Shown here in pieces: positions 1 through 7,560 of a stretch of 32,654 nt of DNA. The notes beneath the pieces were generated by a model, which was not told the origin of the DNA, did no database searches, and saw nothing but the letters and a program-made list of their open reading frames with translations. Position numbers and translations under genes: made by a program. Source of the stretch: a virus; the IMG/VR virus record IMGVR_UViG_3300044608_001836, positions 1-32,654 of that record. The stretch is one strand, 5' to 3'. Within the stretch, counting starts at the first letter, position 1. Each line of letters opens with the position of its first letter.

Positions 1-78
1 AGGATCTTGTACGATAAGCTGAGCAACGCGTGATACTTCTTGCTGGTATGCACGTTCGGCGGCAAAAGAATAAGAACC
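1..78 (-). CDS. Partial reading frame at left edge, possibly the continuation of the next gene
   Basis: These 26 codons on the minus strand are open to the window edge and read like protein (a stretch including AAERAYQQEVSRV). They are in the same frame as the gene at 79-420 and separated from it only by its TAA stop at 79-81. The stretch has no ATG, GTG or TTG in that frame, so either the stop is read through or mutated, or another start further left is used. The other two minus frames are also open over this short distance, so the frame choice rests only on amino acid character. Confidence 0.3.
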
Positions 79-420
79 TTACTGACCTTGGGTAGGAGCA
101 ACTGAATAACCGGCATTACCGCCACTGCCACCACGGTTCCCTAAACGCAGCTCAGCGTCACGGTAAGACTCACCTCGCTTATCTTTGGGAGGGATTGCAC
201 CCCACTGTGGTTTTTGTGCTGTATCTCCACCAAGAGATAACGCAGTGCCGAGGGCTCCAAGGATACCGCCACCAGCAAGTTGAGCCGCAGACATGCCTCG
301 ATTAAGTAAGGCACCGGCAGCAGGTGTAGCCTGTCGTAAGGTAAGCCCTGCAGCACTACCACCAAAACGACTTGCTAATCCTGGAATAGCAGAAATACCG
401 CGAAGAAGTGCCGGGTTCAT
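79..420 (-). CDS. Small Gly/Ala-rich virion-block protein with a hydrophobic segment
   Basis: A 113-residue protein of unknown function. I chose ATG 420 because a GGAGGT Shine-Dalgarno sequence lies just upstream (about 425-431). A TTG four codons earlier is in frame but would lie within that site. The N-terminal half is rich in Gly and Ala, with a hydrophobic run near residues 45-65 (including AGGGILGALGTALSLGG) that could be one membrane segment. The C-terminus is charged, then Gly-rich. It is the last complete gene of the minus-strand virion block, two bases beyond the stop of the gene at 423-884. Several proteins in this block have the same kind of segment. A virion or ejection protein is an inference from position. 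Confidence 0.7.
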   Translation of the reverse strand: MNPALLRGISAIPGLASRFGGSAAGLTLRQATPAAGALLNRGMSAAQLAGGGILGALGTALSLGGDTAQKPQWGAIPPKDKRGESYRDAELRLGNRGGSGGNAGYSVAPTQGQ

Positions 421-422
421 AA

Positions 423-884
423 TTACCTCCAAACCTCATGTAAATAAAGACGTGAGCCAACAGCTGTGTCGGCAGGGCCAGGTAATGCCTGGATAAATTC
501 AGCACCAGAGCGTTCGTAACGGTAACGAGCCTGGAACGGATCCTTGTAGTTAGGGACGTAAAGAATGCCAGCCAAACGATTTGTTTCGTAGAGATAAATC
601 TCATCCCAAACTTTTAACGCTTCCTTGGCATTACTCGACCGAATAGTACGGTCAACGTCGCCAGCAATACTTTCAAGTCGAGTAGAAGGCGAGGTGGCAA
701 CCTCAGTCTTTTTCTCGGCGGTATCACAACGGCCAATTTGAATTGTGATTTTATCGTAGAAGTACGAATCCGGGACAGTGTTCAGGGCCTCTTCCAGACG
801 TGCGTAATCGCCCGCCGGAACAGAGACCGTGAAATAGCCCAGGTGATACCTGACCCTACTTTTGTCAAAGTCAGATAACTGCAC
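423..884 (-). CDS. Putative head-tail connector (neck) protein
   Basis: A 153-residue soluble protein. The N-terminal half (VRYHLGYFTVSVPAGDYARL, then a stretch ending IQIGRCDTAEKK) resembles, from memory, a family of short phage connector/adaptor proteins encoded after capsid genes in marine podovirus-like genomes. I cannot confirm this without a search. The start is GTG 884; no in-frame ATG or TTG lies between it and the upstream stop. The C-terminal half has aromatic residues (YLYETNRLAGILYVPNYKDPF). It lies downstream of the capsid, HhH and M23 genes in the same operon. A role in closing the head or joining head to tail is inferred from position and size. Confidence 0.55.
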   Translation of the reverse strand: MQLSDFDKSRVRYHLGYFTVSVPAGDYARLEEALNTVPDSYFYDKITIQIGRCDTAEKKTEVATSPSTRLESIAGDVDRTIRSSNAKEALKVWDEIYLYETNRLAGILYVPNYKDPFQARYRYERSGAEFIQALPGPADTAVGSRLYLHEVWR

Positions 885-933
885 TTCTAACTTGCGTATC
901 TTTCAATTATAAATGCAAAGAATCCCTTAAAAC

Positions 934-1608
934 TTAACCTTGGTAGGGATTTGAGTTGATGTATTGTTCCAACATTTCTTGAGCCAAGCTACGTCTAGGG
1001 GCCATGGCAGAAGCTGCCATTTGTTCAAACATTGATTGTTGTAAAGTCTTTTGTTTGGGTTGTACCAGGGATGCCCCATACATCATGGCTTGCACAAAAG
1101 AATCCATATTGGATCCAGTGTTTTGTGCGTTGGACGTTGGCGTTTGATTACTTGCAAATTCGGCAGCCTTGCCAAGGCTTGCCATGTGTCCAATACCAAC
1201 TTCGTATTTGTTATCTCCCGTTTTAAATGTTGCCAGATTTCCGTAACCCCCTTGGTTAGCAAGAGGTGTAAATTTGCCTGCACCTTCCATGTATACAGGC
1301 GTTCCTTCGGGAAGGGCCCAGTCTTCCCCTTGGTGGAAAGAAGATGCCCCAGCAGTAGGTGCGGTGCGAGGACCAAATTTAGATGTAACAGCTACGTTGG
1401 AAGCTGGATTTAAAACTAATTGCCCTTTCTCATTTTTGATAATTGCAGGAACCCTTTGCTCGCCAATACGTAAACCAGTTAATGCACTGCGAATAGTACT
1501 TGGGTCAATGTGTTTTCCCGTACCAAGATCTCTTACGTATATATGACCATGGGGACCAGTGGAGGTTCCGGTACTGCCAATATTTCCTAAGAATGAAATG
1601 CCTGCCAT
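934..1608 (-). CDS. M23-type zinc peptidase with motifs in permuted order
   Basis: A 224-residue protein with the hallmarks of an M23 (LytM) metallopeptidase, which cuts peptidoglycan cross-links. An HxxxD motif lies at H92-D96 (FHQGEDWALPEGTPV), a central His at H141 (GIGHMAS) and an HxH at H20/H22 (STGPHGHIYV). In ordinary M23 enzymes the STGPHLHFE motif comes last; here it is at the N-terminus, ahead of the HxxxD part, so the domain appears circularly permuted. The last third (residues 150-224) is Gln/Met/Ala-rich and not part of the fold. There is no signal peptide. The location among capsid genes suggests a virion-associated lysin acting during entry, though an endolysin is possible. The ATG start has only a weak Shine-Dalgarno site. 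Confidence 0.82.
   Translation of the reverse strand: MAGISFLGNIGSTGTSTGPHGHIYVRDLGTGKHIDPSTIRSALTGLRIGEQRVPAIIKNEKGQLVLNPASNVAVTSKFGPRTAPTAGASSFHQGEDWALPEGTPVYMEGAGKFTPLANQGGYGNLATFKTGDNKYEVGIGHMASLGKAAEFASNQTPTSNAQNTGSNMDSFVQAMMYGASLVQPKQKTLQQSMFEQMAASAMAPRRSLAQEMLEQYINSNPYQG
1511..1532. repeat. 22-base exact repeat, copy 1
   Basis: This stretch, beginning TGTTTTCCCG and ending CAAGATCTC on the plus strand, occurs again exactly at 17721-17742. Here it lies inside the M23 peptidase gene, where it encodes the DLGTGKH region. In the other gene it is read in a different frame. Allowing a two-base gap, the match extends a few bases further (CAATG) on the left. Confidence 0.85.
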
Positions 1609-1635
1609 TATTCTTTTATTTTTAATTTTAAGACT

Positions 1636-1659
1636 AAAAAACCCCTGGTTTCCCAGGGG
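1636..1659 (-). terminator. Rho-independent terminator, minus strand
   Basis: On the minus strand a 7-bp stem (CCCCTGG/CCAGGGG) with a four-base loop is followed at once by six T residues, the textbook form of an intrinsic terminator. It lies between the HhH-protein gene and the M23 gene and would end the capsid-region transcript or reduce read-through to the peptidase and connector genes. Confidence 0.88.
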
Positions 1660-1674
1660 CTAATAGGAGATAAG

Positions 1675-2088
1675 TTAAACGCGGACTAGGTCGGCAGCAA
1701 GTACGGAATCCCAGTCAACCCTTTTGATTTGCTTTAACTGCTCGAGGCTGTTAAATCTCTCACCCGATAAGGACATCTGTAGATCTTTGATCTCTCGGGC
1801 AGTCTTCAGTCCAATGCCTTTAATATGATCTGCGATCATTTGGGCGGTGGCCGAGTTGATATTCAAACGGTGGTCTGGGGGGAAGGTCCGTGGCTCTTCT
1901 TGTGCCGCCTTATCTTTGACTTGAAGAGCAGTCACTTTTTTAGTAGCCTGCTCGTCAGGGATAAGTTCGGTTTTGTAAGCAGTGTAAAGGCGACCGTCCT
2001 GATCTTCGACCATGAACCAATCGCCATTGTCCCATTCACTTACAATCTTGACGCGAGCGCCTGTTTTTTTATGCTGATGAAGAATCAT
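1675..2088 (-). CDS. SH3-like plus helix-hairpin-helix (ComEA-type) protein
   Basis: A 137-residue protein in two parts. Residues 8-45 look like a small SH3-like beta barrel (RVKIVSEWDNGDWFMVEDQDG). Residues 74-125 match the helix-hairpin-helix pattern of ComEA-like DNA-binding domains: LNINSATAQMIADHIKGIG, then KTAREI and a second repeat FNSLEQLKQI. HhH domains bind duplex DNA through the backbone without sequence specificity, and the GIG hairpin is at residues 91-93. The gene sits just downstream of the two main capsid-type genes and is bracketed by hairpins on both sides. A role with packaged or entering DNA is inferred. The family assignment is firm, the specific role is not. Confidence 0.78.
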   Translation of the reverse strand: MILHQHKKTGARVKIVSEWDNGDWFMVEDQDGRLYTAYKTELIPDEQATKKVTALQVKDKAAQEEPRTFPPDHRLNINSATAQMIADHIKGIGLKTAREIKDLQMSLSGERFNSLEQLKQIKRVDWDSVLAADLVRV

Positions 2089-2089
2089 A

Positions 2090-2114
2090 AAGACCAGATT
2101 TTCTCTCTGGTCTT
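2090..2114 (-). terminator. Hairpin between capsid-type gene and HhH gene
   Basis: A perfect 9-bp inverted repeat (AAGACCAGA/TCTGGTCTT, 7-base loop) lies between the stop of the 2127-2924 gene and the start of the HhH gene; its base abuts that ATG. It has no good T run (TCTTTATG follows), so it may be a weak terminator, an mRNA 3-prime stabiliser for the abundant capsid message, or a block on ribosome access to the next start. Confidence 0.6.
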
Positions 2115-2126
2115 ATATTAACCTAA

Positions 2127-2924
2127 TCAGCTAACAGTGCGGCCAGTCAGGTAGCCATCGATGTCCTCATAACCAGGGGCATCATCAGGCTGGATGTAGC
2201 ACACTTCCACAACCAGATAACCAGTGCGGCCAGCAGCAGCATCAGCGGTCGAGATGTAGAAACCACCGGAAGTAGAGGTGTCGTTAGCAGCACCTTTGGC
2301 AAACACTTTCAGAGTGACGCCAGTGGTAGCAGCGTAGTAGCACACACCACCGGAGACGCCAGGAGCGCCGGTAGTAGTGATGAACGGATTGGTACCAAAG
2401 GCTTGGTTACCACCAGCGAAGTAAATCTTGGTGGCGGCGTCACCAGACACAGTGGAGGTCAGGTTGGCTTGAATCACGCCTTCGCCAACGCCAGAAGCGG
2501 CAGTGGGGCCGCTGGAGTCGCGACCGAAGGAGATGATGTTACCAGTGGCGGCATACACACCGGAAGCCACGCGACCATCACCCCAGCCAGAAGCAACGGA
2601 GATGGCGGTGCGATACACAAAAGAAGGCTGGACGGTGGTACCAGAGATCACCATGCCAGTGATGTCGGTACGGGTGTCATCCTGGCGGTAAGGCGAAGGA
2701 ATGATCACGTTGCCGGTAGCAACAGGAGTGCCAGAGGTGGCGGTAACGGCCACGTAACCACGCTGCTGGAAATAACGGTAGCCAGGGGTAGCCAGCACCG
2801 AAGTGGGGCCGCCCTTGGAACCATCATTGACGCCATCAGCAGAAGCATCAATGTTCTTGTACCAACCGTTCAGAGGCTCTGCCCAGTTACCCGGGTAGAT
2901 TTTTTTGGAAGATAAATAGGTCAT
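2127..2924 (-). CDS. Putative second capsid (decoration) or abundant virion protein
   Basis: A 265-residue protein rich in Gly, Thr, Ser, Ala and Val, with alternating hydrophobic/polar stretches typical of beta-structured virion proteins and little charge. It directly follows the major capsid gene (31-base gap). A good AGGAG Shine-Dalgarno site lies six bases before ATG 2924. Codons end often in C or G and the GC content is raised as in the capsid gene, which suggests high expression. Position and composition fit a decoration or cement protein, but no family motif is recognisable. A tail or fibre component is the alternative. Confidence 0.7.
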   Translation of the reverse strand: MTYLSSKKIYPGNWAEPLNGWYKNIDASADGVNDGSKGGPTSVLATPGYRYFQQRGYVAVTATSGTPVATGNVIIPSPYRQDDTRTDITGMVISGTTVQPSFVYRTAISVASGWGDGRVASGVYAATGNIISFGRDSSGPTAASGVGEGVIQANLTSTVSGDAATKIYFAGGNQAFGTNPFITTTGAPGVSGGVCYYAATTGVTLKVFAKGAANDTSTSGGFYISTADAAAGRTGYLVVEVCYIQPDDAPGYEDIDGYLTGRTVS

Positions 2925-2955
2925 TTATTTCTCCTAAGTAATTTATTTATTGTTA

Positions 2956-4125
2956 TCAGATGATGCCGTCGTCTTGCAGGAAGCTGAAGGCGGTGGTCAC
3001 GAAATCTTTGTTCAGGATCTCGAAGCCAGCGTACAGTTGCCAAATCAGGATGATAAAACGGCTGAAGTCGTCGTTGTTGTTAATCAGCACCTGAGCATTG
3101 GGGCCGCCGATACCCACGCCAATGGCCTGAGGACCGAAGAAGTAACCCTGAGCAACTTCGTAAGAAGTGTAGTTGGAGCTACCGCCAATGTTAAGGTCAG
3201 CAGTGATGCTCTTGGTCGGGAAGTTGGTCGACTCGAAGAACTTGACGCCTTCAAACTGCACGCCGGTGGGCATGACAGGTTCACCAGCCAGGAAGTAACC
3301 TTGGCCGGCTTGGGGGCCCTGGTAGAAGCTGGCGTTGTTAGGCAGCATGGGGTTGCCCATGTACATGCCTTGGCCGGGGTTACCAGAGTAACGAGCGATC
3401 TCACGGAAGTCGGGGTCACGACGCAGGTGCATCATGAAAGTAGGATCGCAAATGCAACGATACAGACCATCAGCGAAGGTCGGCACGTTGCGCTTACGCA
3501 GATCCTTAACAACGGTCAGCAGGTCGGTACGCACCTGGAACTGTTGCACTTGAGCTTCGTACTGAGCCTGGGTGTAGGATACACGACCAGAGGCGTCCTT
3601 AACTTTACCGCCGGGGAAGTAGTAACCACCTTGGGTAGAGGAAGCAACACCGTTAGCTTCGGCTTTGGCCAGTTCGTCAATAAAGACGCGGTCGCGCCAA
3701 CGACGGTAGTCATCAAGCAGCGTCAGGCTACCGATGGACTGGTGGAACATGTTAAGGTTCCCAGAGTCCAGCAGCAGGCGCTGAGCGGTGATCAACGTCT
3801 CCCGAGCAATTTTAAAAGTGCTGGGCTGGGTGGGATCGCCGGGGTCCGCAGGACCGGTGTATTCCTTAAGCACCACCAGAACTTTTTCCTTGGTGATGTT
3901 ACGGCTATTAGCGGTACCGATGGTTTGGTCGGCAATACGCTCACGGCTGTCCTTAGTACCAGGGGTACCCCAGAACTTGTAGCGGTCTAACTGGACGGTT
4001 TGACCAGGCTGACGAGTGAAGTCGTGGACAACCACAGGCTCCACTGCCATCTCAGCGATGTACGCAGGGTGGGGACGGTAGAGTTCCGCGCCCAAAATCT
4101 TTGGAAAGTCGTTATCAATGAACAC
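2956..4125 (-). CDS. Major capsid protein
   Basis: A 389-residue protein. I call it the capsid subunit from length, position (after portal and scaffold-like genes) and a region (GLYRCICDPTFMMHLRRDPD, then FREIARYSGNPG) that resembles the P-domain/late region of N4 gp56-type HK97-fold capsid proteins. It has an aromatic-rich C-terminus and no long coiled coil. The start is GTG 4125, with GGAGG ten bases upstream. No in-frame ATG lies near the N-terminus (MFIDNDFPK). Codon use is GC-richer than most of the window, as expected for the most abundant virion protein. An unusual proline-rich loop near residues 90-100 (TGPADPGDPTQPS) may be surface exposed. Confidence in capsid identity is good; the subfamily is less certain. 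Confidence 0.85.
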   Translation of the reverse strand: MFIDNDFPKILGAELYRPHPAYIAEMAVEPVVVHDFTRQPGQTVQLDRYKFWGTPGTKDSRERIADQTIGTANSRNITKEKVLVVLKEYTGPADPGDPTQPSTFKIARETLITAQRLLLDSGNLNMFHQSIGSLTLLDDYRRWRDRVFIDELAKAEANGVASSTQGGYYFPGGKVKDASGRVSYTQAQYEAQVQQFQVRTDLLTVVKDLRKRNVPTFADGLYRCICDPTFMMHLRRDPDFREIARYSGNPGQGMYMGNPMLPNNASFYQGPQAGQGYFLAGEPVMPTGVQFEGVKFFESTNFPTKSITADLNIGGSSNYTSYEVAQGYFFGPQAIGVGIGGPNAQVLINNNDDFSRFIILIWQLYAGFEILNKDFVTTAFSFLQDDGII

Positions 4126-4172
4126 TTTACTTTATCCTCCAGTGTCGCAGGAATTTATCGGGTGAAAGATTC

Positions 4173-4188
4173 AGACATTTATATGTCT
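4173..4188 (-). promoter_or_regulatory. Hairpin in the capsid gene leader
   Basis: A perfect 6-bp inverted repeat (AGACAT/ATGTCT, loop of four) lies in the 101-base gap upstream of the major capsid gene, about 48 bases before its GTG. The surrounding DNA is AT-rich (minus strand includes TTGTGTTAGATAAGACATAT). This is the longest gap in this part of the virion block, so a late promoter or mRNA processing site feeding the capsid gene is plausible. No consensus promoter can be asserted. Confidence 0.4.
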
Positions 4189-4226
4189 TATCTAACACAA
4201 ATTTTAGCAGGCCGTAATTTATTCAA

Positions 4227-4769
4227 TTACATGTACTGCGCTGTAGTCGTGGATGCACGTGCACCCATCGTGTTACTTGAGCCATATTGTTCAGGATCCA
4301 CGTACTGTTGTTGCTGGAAACCAGGGATACCCATTGCGCCAGGGATAGCACCAAGCGCAGTGCCACCTAGGCCAGCAGCAAGTGCAGAAGCCGGTACTAA
4401 ACCTGCAGCGGCAATCTTACCTGCCATCCTTTCTTGAGATGGCTTCAAAACAACATTTGCAGCTCTTTCGACAGGAGTGAAAGCTGCCTGCATTAGACCA
4501 GAGCGAATTCCTGATTTACTAGGAATTCGTTCAGCCGCTTGCTCCATTTTTTCAGCCAAAGGAAGCAATGCGGAATCTTGAACCTTGGAAACCAGTCCAG
4601 GGGAATATTTACCAGCTAGACGAGCTCCAAGTAAGCCAGCCGCACCGCCAAGAGCACCGGCACCTGCGGCGAGTACAGCAGAGCCTGGATCTTCACCTTG
4701 AGAAAGGGCGTACCCACCAGTTGCTAAACCAGCAGCGGCAGGCACACCGTACTTAAGAAGAGGGCGCAT
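4227..4769 (-). CDS. Gly/Ala-rich membrane-type virion-block protein
   Basis: A 180-residue protein with three small-residue hydrophobic stretches at about residues 10-24, 28-54 (AVLAAGAGALGGAAGLLGARL) and 118-150 (ALAAGLGGTALGAIPGAMG), separated by an amphipathic charged helix (residues 60-110). The C-terminus is Gln/Tyr/Ser-rich. ATG 4769 has GAGG two bases upstream of the CA before it and lies four bases after the scaffold-like gene. Placed between a scaffold-like gene and the capsid gene, it is probably packaged in the head. Small-residue helices of this kind are typical of internal proteins that insert into the host membrane at ejection. This is an inference; no family is recognised. Confidence 0.7.
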   Translation of the reverse strand: MRPLLKYGVPAAAGLATGGYALSQGEDPGSAVLAAGAGALGGAAGLLGARLAGKYSPGLVSKVQDSALLPLAEKMEQAAERIPSKSGIRSGLMQAAFTPVERAANVVLKPSQERMAGKIAAAGLVPASALAAGLGGTALGAIPGAMGIPGFQQQQYVDPEQYGSSNTMGARASTTTAQYM

Positions 4770-4773
4770 TGCC

Positions 4774-5778
4774 TCACTCCATCACAAACAGTTTGTTTGC
4801 AACCACGTTGGGCTGGGCGTAGTTCAGAAGACGCCAAGCATTTTCAGGGCTCGTATCCATTTGTTGCTTAAAGCTGCCCCAGAAGTTTTCAGGTTGCTGA
4901 GGAGCAGCAGCAGAAGGAGGAGCGGGGACGTTGCCGTAGTTAGCTTGAACCGGAGCGGTGGGATAACCACGGGTTGCCAGTTGAGCTTCATTTTCGTACA
5001 CGGGGTACGGACCCTCAGGACCAAAGAACTTCAGCGTGTAATCGCTAAGAACGTCAGGGTTGGTCAGGATTTCGTTGTAAGCCAGATTTTCGGTATGCTC
5101 AGCAACTGCAAAGTCGGCATAACCGGCAAGCAGGTTGTGTGCGTTGACTGCATAGTCGGCATAACCAGCAATCAGATTTTGTGCGCGGTGGCCCCAGGCT
5201 ACGGCGCTATCGAGCATTCCTTCGAGTTGAAGGGCGTACTGGTTTAGCAGGGCCGGAGCTTCCACCCCGTACGCGTCGATCACTACTCGGCTTTCCTGGC
5301 TCAGACCCAGGTAGTCCGCCACGTCCGCTAAGGAAGGACTCGACGAAGTTTGGGAATAGCTGGGCGATGAGGCCGGGCTGGTTAATGAGGTCGGGGCTGC
5401 CGAGTTCCAAGTAGCCGGGCTTTGGGCTTGTCCGTAATTGGCCGGGGTATAGGTCGTCGGAGCTGACGGTTGACCCTGGAACGGGGATTGAACTGGTGCG
5501 CTCAGCAGGTTCACCACCTTGTTGAACGCCGATTCCCAAGGATTCCCCGCCGGTGCTTCCGCCGGTTGGGATTGGGGGGCGTACTGAATAGGGGCGGATT
5601 GGTAGCTGATATTCGCTTGAGGAATCGCTTGGGGGTAAGCGGTCCCCACTTGGTACGCCACCGGAGCCGCTTGGTAGCTGCTGGGCGCCGGAGCCGCTGC
5701 TGTCACGTAGCTGCTCGGGGCTACTGACGGCTGTGCGGGGCTCATCTGTGGGATCGACTGGACGGTAGCGTCCTGCAT
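4774..5778 (-). CDS. Scaffold-like Pro/Gln/Ala-rich protein, N-terminus overlapping the portal gene
   Basis: A 334-residue protein whose first 150 residues are low complexity (Pro, Gln, Ala, Ser, Tyr; degenerate SYQ-AP units), followed by a helical part (from about LADVADYLGLSQESRVV). That part has a tandem 14-residue repeat near residues 199-225 (NLIAGYADYAV / NLLAGYADFAV). The last part is again Pro-rich. ATG 5778 has a strong AAAGGAGA site upstream. The gene lies between portal and capsid, where phages keep the scaffolding protein. The first 572 bases are also read in another frame as the C-terminus of the portal. Codons in this frame prefer C and G endings, like the capsid gene. Scaffold is a positional guess; an internal head protein is also possible. 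Confidence 0.7.
   Translation of the reverse strand: MQDATVQSIPQMSPAQPSVAPSSYVTAAAPAPSSYQAAPVAYQVGTAYPQAIPQANISYQSAPIQYAPQSQPAEAPAGNPWESAFNKVVNLLSAPVQSPFQGQPSAPTTYTPANYGQAQSPATWNSAAPTSLTSPASSPSYSQTSSSPSLADVADYLGLSQESRVVIDAYGVEAPALLNQYALQLEGMLDSAVAWGHRAQNLIAGYADYAVNAHNLLAGYADFAVAEHTENLAYNEILTNPDVLSDYTLKFFGPEGPYPVYENEAQLATRGYPTAPVQANYGNVPAPPSAAAPQQPENFWGSFKQQMDTSPENAWRLLNYAQPNVVANKLFVME
5112..5185 (-). repeat. Two-copy 42-base tandem repeat in the scaffold-like gene
   Basis: About 32 bases beginning AGTCGGCATAACC on the plus strand recur 42 bases further on with few changes, giving two 14-residue units (LIAGYADYAV and LLAGYADFAV). It is in frame, so the duplication changed protein length without disrupting it. 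Confidence 0.8.
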
Positions 5779-7525
5779 AACTCATCTCCTTTTGTAAAGC
5801 TTCTAACGTTCGATACAGATACGGGGTTAAATCCAATCTTGGATCCGCAGCCATCGGAAGATCCGGTGATTGCGGGTGGGGCGTCTGCATCATTCCCCCC
5901 ACTAGCTTGGCAAACTGAGAGTAAGCACTCTGCAATTCGTTAACCATCCTGAACGGGAACCCAGATAACATCTCGGCCCGTTCCTCATCCGTCTTAGACG
6001 GGAAGAGGTATTTCAGTGCTTCAATGCTATCAACACCTAATTCTTGCAGATTTCGTACCACGATGGAGTTGTTGAGAATATCTTGTGTCGAATCTTCGTA
6101 CACAGGACCTAACCAGCGCCACAACATTGTGACATCCCCGTCAGGAATCAAGCCCATAACTCCAGGCGGAATCTGTTGAGCCTGAACACAAGCCATCATT
6201 AACTGTTTAACTTTATCGTTGTGCTGCTTAAGTGCATCTTCATATGCAGCAACTTCTTCTTCAGATGAGTCTTTGGAAGGTGAAACAGGCTTCTCAAGTC
6301 CGGCTGCTTGTGCCAGGGTGTTTTTGAAAAGTTGCTCTTCTTGATAAATAATTAATTCAAGGCAACGACAAATGCCATGAGTATAAATAGCATTTGCTTT
6401 TTTCTTTGAAGTTGCAGAAACACGTCCAAACAACGACTTGTATTCAGTTGCCGTTACACCAGCAGAAATTGAAAGTTCATCAACACCGCCAAGAGCAGTA
6501 CGAATCTCTTCTCGGTACTGACGTGCAAATGCATTTTGGTCACCAGTGATAGCATCTGGGACGATGTACCCAACACGGTCATTTGGCTCCAGGTTGGCAA
6601 TGACGCGTGGTACGCGGATGGTACCGTCAACTCCACGACTAATTGGATCAGACTTAAACGTCGACCGGCTTAATGCACTGGGACTATTGAAGCCAGAGTT
6701 TGCTGCAATAGATGGACGCTGAATAGTGGTATCACCTCCAGCTTCCATAAGGTCCGTCTTAGGACGTGACGAAAGCAATGTTGGGTTACCAAAGAACTGT
6801 ACGTTCTTACGCATCGTACGAACCATTTCATCGTGAATGATGATATGGTTGGCCATTGAATCAAAGTCGCCAACGCCTTCCGTAGAGAAACCTTTTGGGT
6901 TATTAAAGATCTCAACGCAAGGAATAAAACCTAATGTATTTTTAAACGTTTTAGTTTTCCCTGGTACCGCATAGGAGGGCATGTCAAATGACATTTCACC
7001 TTCCGAATGGGTTTCTTCAATTTCGTCGGCTTTAATGGAAAGTCTAATGTAGCGCTTTGCACCCTGATCGCCTGTTACAGCCGAGCCAGTGATGCTCTTA
7101 ATGTTGATCGTGTCATTCAACCCAAAGCCCTTGCGGACTTTATAGCTGTAGATGATGACCACTTCATCTAGCTCACCATCTACGTTGTAATACGAGCGAT
7201 ATTCGTGAGCGCGGAAGTAATAGAGACGGTAGTTAAATTTGGTGGGACGGATGTAAAAAAGACCCTTTCCGTCACACAAAAAGTATTCCCAAATGGAATC
7301 CAGGCGGATATCCATCTTGTTGTACTTCAGTACGCGGTCGATAAAATCTTTGCGTTGTGCACCAAAGTTATCTTGAGATGGGAAAAATTCAACCCCTTGG
7401 CGAATGCCAAAAAGTTTCATCTGCGCAATATGAGAAGCAATGATACCTGTGTCGACGCCAACGCTCCCATCTTTTTCAAGATAAGAATTAATGATTTCCT
7501 TAAGTCGACTTACAGCGTCAGCCAC
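5207..7525 (-). CDS. Portal protein with a long overlapping C-terminal tail
   Basis: A 772-residue protein, the length of large podovirus portals. The call rests on its place between terminase and capsid and on portal-like helical stretches (DEMVRTMRKNVQFFGNPTLL; then ALGGVDELSISAGVTATEY followed by KKKANAIYTHGICRCLELI). The portal ring at one capsid vertex is the DNA channel. The start is GTG 7525 with AGAGGAG five bases before it. The conserved body ends near residue 580 (AGRYRPVDPTDEP). The remaining 190 residues are Pro/Gly/Ser-rich and read through the start of the scaffold-like gene in a different frame. Since no earlier stop exists, ribosomes must translate this tail. Confidence 0.87.
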   Translation of the reverse strand: MADAVSRLKEIINSYLEKDGSVGVDTGIIASHIAQMKLFGIRQGVEFFPSQDNFGAQRKDFIDRVLKYNKMDIRLDSIWEYFLCDGKGLFYIRPTKFNYRLYYFRAHEYRSYYNVDGELDEVVIIYSYKVRKGFGLNDTINIKSITGSAVTGDQGAKRYIRLSIKADEIEETHSEGEMSFDMPSYAVPGKTKTFKNTLGFIPCVEIFNNPKGFSTEGVGDFDSMANHIIIHDEMVRTMRKNVQFFGNPTLLSSRPKTDLMEAGGDTTIQRPSIAANSGFNSPSALSRSTFKSDPISRGVDGTIRVPRVIANLEPNDRVGYIVPDAITGDQNAFARQYREEIRTALGGVDELSISAGVTATEYKSLFGRVSATSKKKANAIYTHGICRCLELIIYQEEQLFKNTLAQAAGLEKPVSPSKDSSEEEVAAYEDALKQHNDKVKQLMMACVQAQQIPPGVMGLIPDGDVTMLWRWLGPVYEDSTQDILNNSIVVRNLQELGVDSIEALKYLFPSKTDEERAEMLSGFPFRMVNELQSAYSQFAKLVGGMMQTPHPQSPDLPMAADPRLDLTPYLYRTLEALQKEMSYAGRYRPVDPTDEPRTAVSSPEQLRDSSGSGAQQLPSGSGGVPSGDRLPPSDSSSEYQLPIRPYSVRPPIPTGGSTGGESLGIGVQQGGEPAERTSSIPVPGSTVSSDDLYPGQLRTSPKPGYLELGSPDLINQPGLIAQLFPNFVESFLSGRGGLPGSEPGKPSSDRRVRGGSSGPAKPVRPSTRRNAR

Positions 7526-7560
7526 TATTGCTCCTCTGTTTTAGTAATACTAACAATAAA

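Noticed and set aside
1051-1546. Plus-strand frames opposite the M23 peptidase
   Set aside because: They are Cys/Arg/Pro-rich reverse frames with no ribosome site; the minus-strand gene has clear catalytic motifs.
2403-2915. 170-codon plus-strand frame opposite the decoration-like gene
   Set aside because: Same reasoning as for the capsid shadow: Gly/Arg/His-rich sequence with no start signal.
2950-3990. 346-codon plus-strand frame opposite the major capsid gene
   Set aside because: It is the antisense shadow of a GC-rich, codon-biased gene. It has no ribosome site and its composition (Val/Gly/Thr/His-rich, no motif) is typical of a reverse frame.
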